Source of the DNA: a bacterium
GTDB lineage: Bacteria > Bacteroidota > Bacteroidia > Bacteroidales > Muribaculaceae
DNA: 5,178 bases
Assembly (NCBI GenBank): GCA_004563195.1
Contig: SFTJ01000112.1
Coordinates: forward strand, 1 to 5,178
Direction of reading: 5' to 3'
The position numbers were made by a program, and so were the translations under genes. Below, one piece after another: positions 1 through 5,178 of the stretch; the stretch's first letter is position 1, and the number at the start of each line of letters is the position of its first letter. The notes below the pieces were generated by a model. It made no database searches. It was not told where the DNA came from and saw nothing but the letters and a program-made list of their open reading frames with translations.

Positions 1-1047
1 GGTCATGCAGTGCATGGCTTCAATATCGACTTCTCGAGCAAATCTGACTCCGACCACGGACTCTTCGGCAAGACTTCCGGCGCTACATTCAAGAACATAG
101 CATTCTACGACTTCGTGATCGACGGCGGTCAGTCTGTCAAGCATATCGGTCTTATCGGCGGCGGCAGCGCTACCTTTGAGAATGTTGCAATCGTCGGCAC
201 TGTTATCGGCAATGACCACGTAGGTCTCGTAGCCGGCGACAGCGACGGCATCAAGATGACTAACTGCTATGCCAAGGGTACTGTCAACGGTCGTTCGCAG
301 GTAGGCGGCTACTTCGGCTGCACCCTCGAAAACGGCTGCACCCTCGAAAACTGCTTCACCAACGTGAACTCTACGGCGACAGCCCGCGGATGGGTCGGCG
401 GCTTCATCGGCCTCATCGACAAGTCCAACAGCACTGTCACCATCAAAAACTGCGTATCGGTAGGCAACCAGTCGTCGATAGGCAACGATAAATACACCAA
501 CAGCTTCATCGGCGGCAACAACGCCGGCGACACCCCCAACGCAGTCGTCATATTCACCGGCAACCTCTACAGCCTCGAAGCCATCAACGACGCAGAAACC
601 GCATGGCCGCTCAAGAATCAGACAGCTGAAGGCGGCAATGTGGAAGATGCCACAGGCTTACACAACACAGAACTGTGCACTCAGGCTCCCTACGCCGGCA
701 TCACATGGGATTTCAACGAAGTATGGGCAATGGGCGCAGGCGAGTACAAGTATCCTATCCTCAAGGGTGTGAACGTACCTGATGAAATCCTCGCAGGCGG
801 GCAGTCCGGTATCGACGAAGTTGAAACCGGCAGTGAAATGAGTGTTACAGCAGCCGGCGGCATTGTGACCGTATGCGGTCTTGGCTCACAGTCGGCAGTG
901 AATGTATATACGGCAGACGGCGTCATGGTGAACGCAATCAGCACCACCGCATACGAAGCTTCCATCGAAGTACCCGTAGCCGGTCTCTACATCATAAGCG
1001 TTGTAACTGACGGCAAAGCAAATTCCTTTAAAGTACTCTGTAAATAA
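1..1047 (+). CDS. GLUG-repeat extracellular/adhesin-like protein with C-terminal sorting-like domain (5'-truncated)
   Basis: The reading frame is open from base 1 to the TAA at 1045-1047, giving 348 visible residues. The GTG at 10 is only an internal codon, so the true start lies upstream. Residues about 19-175 are degenerate GLUG-type repeats: short glycine-rich turns (HGLFG, IGLIGG, VGLVAG, VGGYFG, VGGFIG) alternate with NCY/NCF/NCV strands at 88-90, 117-119 and 150-152, the pattern of a right-handed beta-helix. Residues about 220-256 match the usual end of such repeat regions (WDFNEVW followed by YPILKG). After a linker, residues about 271-348 form a small beta-sandwich-like tail with the motifs VYTADG and GLYIISV, ending FKVLCK. 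It resembles Bacteroidota type IX secretion sorting tails, although many gut Bacteroidales have similar tails and use of that pathway is unproven. Probable location is the cell surface or outside the cell. The ligand is unknown, and the missing N-terminus could hold a signal peptide or other domains. Confidence 0.82.
   Translation, partial: GHAVHGFNIDFSSKSDSDHGLFGKTSGATFKNIAFYDFVIDGGQSVKHIGLIGGGSATFENVAIVGTVIGNDHVGLVAGDSDGIKMTNCYAKGTVNGRSQVGGYFGCTLENGCTLENCFTNVNSTATARGWVGGFIGLIDKSNSTVTIKNCVSVGNQSSIGNDKYTNSFIGGNNAGDTPNAVVIFTGNLYSLEAINDAETAWPLKNQTAEGGNVEDATGLHNTELCTQAPYAGITWDFNEVWAMGAGEYKYPILKGVNVPDEILAGGQSGIDEVETGSEMSVTAAGGIVTVCGLGSQSAVNVYTADGVMVNAISTTAYEASIEVPVAGLYIISVVTDGKANSFKVLCK
315..351 (+). 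repeat. Perfect 18-bp tandem duplication, two copies, in frame
   Basis: The unit GGCTGCACCCTCGAAAAC occurs at 316-333 and again, identical, at 334-351; the periodicity extends one base left to 315. It encodes GCTLEN twice (residues 106-111 and 112-117 of the visible protein) inside a GLUG repeat, just before the conserved NC of that repeat. The identity at every base, including silent positions, points to a recent duplication rather than two diverged structural repeats. It keeps the frame and adds six residues and one extra cysteine. Confidence 0.9.
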
Positions 1048-1065
1048 TTCATAAGTCTTGTTTAC

Positions 1066-1115
1066 GGCAGACCGGAGTCGTTCCGGCTTCGGTCTGCCTT
1101 CCTTCTCTCTCTTTC
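1066..1115 (+). terminator. Probable intrinsic terminator of the GLUG gene
   Basis: The left arm 1066-1079 pairs with the right arm 1085-1098 in a 14-bp stem. Twelve pairs are Watson-Crick and two are G-U (1075 with 1089, 1078 with 1086), closing a 5-base loop at 1080-1084. The outer nine pairs (GGCAGACCG with CGGTCTGCC) are perfect. A pyrimidine-rich tail follows at 1099-1115, T-rich but interrupted by C, so it is not a textbook U-run. It sits 18 bases after the stop of the upstream gene, the expected place for its terminator. It separates that gene from the susC-like operon. Confidence 0.75.
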
Positions 1116-1178
1116 TAAAACATATTCTTTAGAGGACAAAATCTAATTGTTTAACAAATTTATCAACCATCATTATCA
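1116..1178 (+). promoter_or_regulatory. A/T-rich leader / presumed promoter-5'UTR region of the susC-like operon
   Basis: These 63 bases between the terminator and the start codon at 1179 are strongly A/T-rich, in contrast with the flanking coding DNA, as is usual for Bacteroidota translation-initiation regions. No Shine-Dalgarno sequence lies at normal spacing. The only AGAGG-like stretch, at 1131-1135, is more than 40 bases from the start codon. I could not find a convincing Bacteroidota promoter (TTTG about 20 bases upstream of TAnnTTTG). An 11-base interrupted palindrome, TTGTTTAACAA, lies at 1147-1157. The assignment rests on position and composition only; the actual promoter could overlap the terminator, or transcription could read through. 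Confidence 0.35.
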
Positions 1179-4100
1179 ATGTTAAAGCTTAACGGAAAAA
1201 GATTGCGAGAGTTGGCTCTTCTGCTGACAATGCTCGTTTCAATCCCTGGTTTTGCAGAGACGATACGTGTTACCGGTTCTGTGACCGACGTCGAAGGTGA
1301 ACCTCTGATTGGCGCATCCGTAGTGGATAAGAACAAGCCCGGCAACGGTGTGGTTACCGATATCGACGGACGGTATGCAATATCTATCGAAAAGGGAAGT
1401 ACGCTTCAAGTGAGCTATATAGGCTTCCAGACAGTAGAATTAAAAGTAACATCGACACGAAAGGATTTTGTGCTGAAAGAAACAACCAACGACCTGAATG
1501 AAGTGGTTGTGACCGGTTTTGCCAAGCAGAAGAAGATTTCTGTAATCGGATCGCAGACCACTCTCAAGATGGAGGAAGTAAAGGCGCCGGTTGCAAACAT
1601 GACTACGGTGCTTGCCGGTCGTGTGGCAGGTGTCGTTTCGGTGCAGCGTACCGGTCTTCCCGGTCAAGACGACGCCGACATCTGGATCCGCGGTCTTTCT
1701 ACACTTACCAACCGTAACGAAGGACCTCTCGTGCTCGTCGACGGTATCGAGCGCTCATGGAGCCAGTTTGATCCTTCCGATATCGAGACCATCACCGTAC
1801 TCAAGGATGCCGCAGCCACGGCAGTCTACGGTGTCCGCGGCGGTAACGGTGTCATCATCATCACCACCAAGCCCGGCGAGATAGGCACTCCGAAATTCTC
1901 ATTCGATATCTACCAGGGTATCACCTCATTTACGAAAGTACCTGAACTTGTAGACGGTATCACATATATGGAAGCCGCAAACGAAGCTTACAGGAACACG
2001 CGCGGCAACGACTTCTACAAGCCTCTATATATAACGAACACCAAGATTGCCAACGGGCTGCCCCTTACGGCTGAAGAAATGGAATATGCCGCAAGCGTGG
2101 CAGGTCAGCGCAGCATCAACCCCTACCTTTATCCTAACGTCGACTGGATGAGGGCACTCTATCACAAGCATGGCTATAACGGACGCTATAACGTCAATAT
2201 CCGTGGCGGCGCTCCCAACGCACAGTACTACGTTTCTCTGTCATATTACAACGAGAAAGGTATGACAAAGAGTGATCCCAAACAGGACTATTCGTCCGAA
2301 ATTACCTATGACCGCTACAACTTCCTGAGCAATATCAACCTCAAGGCTACCCGAACCACGAAACTTGACGTCGGTGTCAGCGGCTGGATTACCTCGGGCA
2401 ATTACCCCGCGCAGAGCCTGGATGAGATTTTCGGCAAAGCCATGCAGACCAACCCCGTAATATATCCTATCCAGTATCCTAACGGCGAGAACCCCGGTAT
2501 ATCGCAGCACAACCGCGAGCTCGACTCTCCATGGGTTACTCTTACCCGCCGCGGCTATAAGCGGACTACAAAAACCCAGATAAACACTAACCTCAAGCTT
2601 TCGCAGGATCTCGGTTTCTGGGAATGGAGCAAAGGTCTTGATTTCCGCGCACTTGTTTCGTTCGACGTAAAGGCGAACCAGAACCTTATCTATAATGTCG
2701 ACGAAAGCACATGGTCGCCTTCCGGCCGCAAGAACTCGGAGACCGGCGCATGGACCGACGATGAATATCTCTACGACGCCAACGGCAACCTTCTGCTGAG
2801 CGAACAGTACAAGGGCAACAAGACCATGAGCGTCAATGCCGAGAAGTGGGTGTATCGTACATTCTACTTCGAAGCTGCCCTCAATTATTCACGTTCTTTC
2901 AACGAGATACACAATGTAGGCGCCCTTGCCGTGTTCAACATGCGCAACTATATCGACGCCAACGATGGATCGCTCTTCAAGACACTGCCGTACAAGCAGC
3001 AGAGCCTTGCCTTGCGTCTTACCTATGACTTCGACCGCCGTTACTTCCTGGAATTTAACGGTGGCTATACCGGTTCGGAAAACTTCCTTCCCGGTCACCG
3101 CTTCGGCTTTTTCCCTGCAATCGCTGTCGGCTATGTTCCGTCCAACGAATCATGGTGGGAACCCCTTCGCGGCGTGATTCCCTATATGAAATTACGTTAC
3201 TCCAACGGTGTCGTGGGCAACAGCTCTTCCGGAGACCGCTTCTCATACTTCGCCAAACTTGAAGACAATGGCGGCGGATTCACTAACTACTGGACCAAAA
3301 ACGGCGCATCGGGCAGCTGGCACTACTCAGCATACGGCTATGAACCCCAGTGGTCGCGCGTGCACAAGCAGGACCTCGGCATCGAATTCAACTTCTTCCG
3401 CCATTCCGAACTTTCTGTCGTTATCGACCTCTTCAAGGAACGCCGCGACCGCATCTTCGTGGAACGCAAGAACCTTCCTTTGCTGAACGGTCTTGAGGCA
3501 AACCCCTTCGCAAACGTGGGTGTGGTTGAAAACAAAGGCTTCGAAGCATCTCTCGAATATACCAAGCAGTTCGGTAAAGACTGGATGGTATCGCTCCGAG
3601 GCAACATTGCATATAACGAGGATAAGGTGATCGAGAATGCTGAGGCAGCCCCGACTTATCCCTGGCTCGACCGTAAGGGACACAACGTACTTGCACAATG
3701 GGGCTGGGTTGCCGAAGGTCTCTACACCAGCAATGAGCAGATCAAGGAACGCAATATAACCCAGTTCGGCGAGACATATCCAGGCCAGCTCGTCAAGCCC
3801 GGCGACATCATGTACAAGGACCTTAACGGCGACGGTCATATCGACGACTACGACCAGATGTGCATCAGCCGCGGCGACCTTCCGCAGATCTACTACGGCT
3901 TCGGCGGCGACTTCCGCTATAAGAATATGGGTCTCGGTATCCTCTTCCAGGGTACAGCAAAGGCAGATCGTATCCTCAGCGGCAACGGTATCATCCCCTT
4001 CCAGAGCTCAAGCGGCGGCGGTACGCTCTACTCCAATATCTCCGACCGCTGGGATCCGGAGAATCCAGAGAATACAGACGTATTCTATCCGCGCCTGGCA

Positions 4101-4379
4101 TGGAGCGGTTCTGACCCGTCGAACGAAAACAACTACCGTACGAGCACATGGTGGAAGCGCGACATGAGCTTCCTGCGTCTGAAGCAGTTCACCATTTCGT
4201 TCTATTTCCCGAAAGCATGGCAAAAGTCACTCTTCAAGGGCGGACGTTTCTACATGATGGGCGAAAATGTATTTACGTGGAGCAAGTTCAATCTGTGGGA
4301 TCCTGAGCTGAACACCAGCAACGGTATTTCCTACCCGAACGTCCGTACTTTCTCCGTAGGCGTTAACTTTAACATTTGA
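1179..4379 (+). CDS. SusC/RagA-family TonB-dependent outer-membrane transporter
   Basis: This complete 1066-residue protein is of normal family length. It forms the TonB-powered outer-membrane channel that imports glycans or other oligomers captured by its SusD partner. Residues 1-26 are a signal peptide: basic KLNGKRLR, a hydrophobic core, and likely cleavage after GFA. Residues about 29-105 are the carboxypeptidase-regulatory-like N-terminal domain (GSVTDVEGEPLIGASV, then TDIDGRYAISI and YIGFQ). The TonB box is LNEVVVTGF at 106-114. The plug spans about 120-232 and carries the family signatures LAGRVAGV (145-152), LVLVDGIERSWSQ (184-196) and TVLKDAAATAVYGVRGGNGV (206-225). The rest is the beta-barrel, including an acidic loop DLNGDGHIDDYD at 881-892 and the usual late motif FTWSKFNLWDPE. 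There is no STN domain before the regulatory-like domain. The start is well supported: an in-frame TAA at 1152-1154 precedes it and this ATG is the first in-frame Met after that. The C-terminus ends NFNI rather than in the common terminal aromatic. The substrate cannot be told from sequence. Confidence 0.96.
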   Translation: MLKLNGKRLRELALLLTMLVSIPGFAETIRVTGSVTDVEGEPLIGASVVDKNKPGNGVVTDIDGRYAISIEKGSTLQVSYIGFQTVELKVTSTRKDFVLKETTNDLNEVVVTGFAKQKKISVIGSQTTLKMEEVKAPVANMTTVLAGRVAGVVSVQRTGLPGQDDADIWIRGLSTLTNRNEGPLVLVDGIERSWSQFDPSDIETITVLKDAAATAVYGVRGGNGVIIITTKPGEIGTPKFSFDIYQGITSFTKVPELVDGITYMEAANEAYRNTRGNDFYKPLYITNTKIANGLPLTAEEMEYAASVAGQRSINPYLYPNVDWMRALYHKHGYNGRYNVNIRGGAPNAQYYVSLSYYNEKGMTKSDPKQDYSSEITYDRYNFLSNINLKATRTTKLDVGVSGWITSGNYPAQSLDEIFGKAMQTNPVIYPIQYPNGENPGISQHNRELDSPWVTLTRRGYKRTTKTQINTNLKLSQDLGFWEWSKGLDFRALVSFDVKANQNLIYNVDESTWSPSGRKNSETGAWTDDEYLYDANGNLLLSEQYKGNKTMSVNAEKWVYRTFYFEAALNYSRSFNEIHNVGALAVFNMRNYIDANDGSLFKTLPYKQQSLALRLTYDFDRRYFLEFNGGYTGSENFLPGHRFGFFPAIAVGYVPSNESWWEPLRGVIPYMKLRYSNGVVGNSSSGDRFSYFAKLEDNGGGFTNYWTKNGASGSWHYSAYGYEPQWSRVHKQDLGIEFNFFRHSELSVVIDLFKERRDRIFVERKNLPLLNGLEANPFANVGVVENKGFEASLEYTKQFGKDWMVSLRGNIAYNEDKVIENAEAAPTYPWLDRKGHNVLAQWGWVAEGLYTSNEQIKERNITQFGETYPGQLVKPGDIMYKDLNGDGHIDDYDQMCISRGDLPQIYYGFGGDFRYKNMGLGILFQGTAKADRILSGNGIIPFQSSSGGGTLYSNISDRWDPENPENTDVFYPRLAWSGSDPSNENNYRTSTWWKRDMSFLRLKQFTISFYFPKAWQKSLFKGGRFYMMGENVFTWSKFNLWDPELNTSNGISYPNVRTFSVGVNFNI

Positions 4380-4387
4380 AAATCAAA

Positions 4388-5178
4388 ATGAAAATGAACA
4401 ATAGAATAATAGGTCTTACTCTGGCTGCGGCAGCCCTGACGGGGTCGATAACCTCGTGCGACAGCTACTTCGACGATGTGCCTAACAACGCGGTATCGAT
4501 AGACGATATATTCGAAAACCGAGGCATGACCTTGGGCTGGCTTACAAACATATATTCAATCACTCCTGACTGGACAAATCGTTATGCCGACGGTACGGCG
4601 ATGTACTGGAACGGCGCCACCATAGAAGGCTACCTCCCATGGGACTGGGTGGAGACCCATGACATCATCACCGGTACAATGTCCTCTTCTACCAAATACG
4701 TCAACCGCATTTGGTCGAACCTCTACAAGGGCATTCAGAACTGCAACATCTACCTCGCCCGTGTTGACGGCTGCGATCCTCTCCTGCCGGAAGAAAAGGC
4801 AGCCACCAAGGCTGAAGTGCGCGCTCTCCGCGCATACTTCTACCTCCAGCTGGTAAAGCAATACGGTCCTGTGCCTCTCTTCGGAGACAAAGTGGCAAAC
4901 TTCGACGATGACCTCAAAGACTCTCAGCTGCCGCGCAACACCGTCGACGAATGTTTCGACTATATCATCAGTGAATTCAAGGCGGCTCTCGAAAGCGGCG
5001 ACCTTCTTTCGAGCTTCGATGACCAGGGCGCTTACGAATCTCAGCACATGGGCAATTTCACCAGTGAGGCGGTGCGGGGTTTCCTCGCCGATGCCTATCT
5101 CTTCCGTGCATCCTATGTGTTCAACGGCGACCCCTACTACAAGGATCTCGCCAATCCCGACGGCACCAAGCTTTTCCC
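4388..5178 (+). CDS. SusD/RagB-family surface glycan-binding lipoprotein (3'-truncated by window)
   Basis: The frame stays open from ATG 4388 to the window edge, giving 263 complete codons, about half of a usual 500-650-residue SusD protein. It begins MKMNNRII, followed by a hydrophobic stretch and a lipobox ending ITSC, with the lipidated cysteine at residue 24. After cleavage the mature protein would start CDSYFDD, acidic next to the lipid anchor, as is common for surface-exposed Bacteroidota lipoproteins. Family landmarks are IWSNLYKGIQNCNIYL (about 108-123), the highly typical helix EVRALRAYFYLQLVKQYGPVPL (143-164) of the TPR-like SusD fold, and FTSEAVRGFLADAYLFRASY further on. SusD proteins sit as a lid on the SusC barrel and deliver ligand to it. 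The start lies 8 bases after the SusC stop, so the two are co-transcribed and possibly translationally coupled. An alternative start at Met3 (4394) would leave an intact but shorter signal peptide. The ligand is unknown, as the binding face is partly outside the window. Confidence 0.94.
   Translation, partial: MKMNNRIIGLTLAAAALTGSITSCDSYFDDVPNNAVSIDDIFENRGMTLGWLTNIYSITPDWTNRYADGTAMYWNGATIEGYLPWDWVETHDIITGTMSSSTKYVNRIWSNLYKGIQNCNIYLARVDGCDPLLPEEKAATKAEVRALRAYFYLQLVKQYGPVPLFGDKVANFDDDLKDSQLPRNTVDECFDYIISEFKAALESGDLLSSFDDQGAYESQHMGNFTSEAVRGFLADAYLFRASYVFNGDPYYKDLANPDGTKLF

Noticed and set aside
10..12. GTG as the true start of the GLUG protein
   Set aside because: The frame is open to base 1, and the protein starts mid-domain with no signal peptide, so the gene continues upstream of the window.
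1116..1178. Bacteroidota-type promoter (TTTG with TAnnTTTG)
   Set aside because: Partial matches such as TATTCTTT at 1123-1130 and TAATTGTT at 1144-1151 miss key positions, and no properly spaced upstream TTTG accompanies them.
3327..3839. Open reading frame of 170 codons on the - strand
   Set aside because: It lies wholly inside the SusC-like barrel region, antisense, with no recognisable motif and no initiation context. It is explained by the codon usage of the sense gene.
4059..4076. Near-repeat of nine bases encoding PEN-PEN
   Set aside because: The copies differ, and RWDPENPE-like sequence is the usual SusC motif at this place, so it is not a recent duplication.
4556..5047. Open reading frame of 163 codons on the - strand
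   Set aside because: It lies wholly antisense to the well-supported SusD-like gene, whose protein has a lipobox and family motifs. The antisense translation shows no recognisable domain and fits a codon-bias shadow.
1..5178. CRISPR array, tRNA/rRNA genes, insertion sequences or attachment sites
   Set aside because: There are no regularly spaced repeats, no tRNA-like cloverleaf, no transposase or integrase coding sequence and no paired terminal inverted repeats. Nearly all the window is accounted for by three coding regions.

Overview
The window carries one strand of what looks like a Bacteroidota (order Bacteroidales) chromosome. All three genes are on the + strand: the 3' end of a GLUG-repeat surface or extracellular protein (1-1047), a complete SusC/RagA-type TonB-dependent outer-membrane transporter (1179-4379), and the 5' half of its SusD/RagB-type lipoprotein partner (4388-5178, running off the window). 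Adjacent susC-susD genes are a hallmark of Bacteroidota. The start regions lack an obvious Shine-Dalgarno sequence and are A/T-rich, as is usual in that phylum. The coding DNA is only moderately G+C-rich (roughly half by eye), with many GGC, AAC and ATC codons. That would suit a gut Muribaculaceae-like lineage better than a low-GC Bacteroides, but this family-level placement is inference.

Layout: the GLUG gene ends at 1047 and is followed by a strong 14-bp hairpin with a pyrimidine-rich tail (1066-1115), probably its terminator. An A/T-rich leader of about 60 bases then leads to the transporter start at 1179. The transporter stop and the lipoprotein start are only 8 bases apart, so those two form a tight operon. 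The terminator suggests the GLUG gene is a separate transcription unit.

How they work together: the SusC-like protein forms the outer-membrane barrel and plug, and the SusD-like protein caps it from the cell surface. Together they bind and import an oligosaccharide (or, in some family members, a peptide) using TonB energy. No glycosidase, sulfatase, lyase, regulator or sigma factor lies in the window, so the substrate cannot be named. The transporter has no STN signalling domain, which argues against direct FecR/ECF-sigma control through it.

Overall this is the start of a fairly ordinary polysaccharide-utilisation-type locus beside an adhesin-like gene. I see no clear evidence of a previously undescribed system. 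The most distinctive local signal is a perfect in-frame 18-bp tandem duplication inside the GLUG repeat region.
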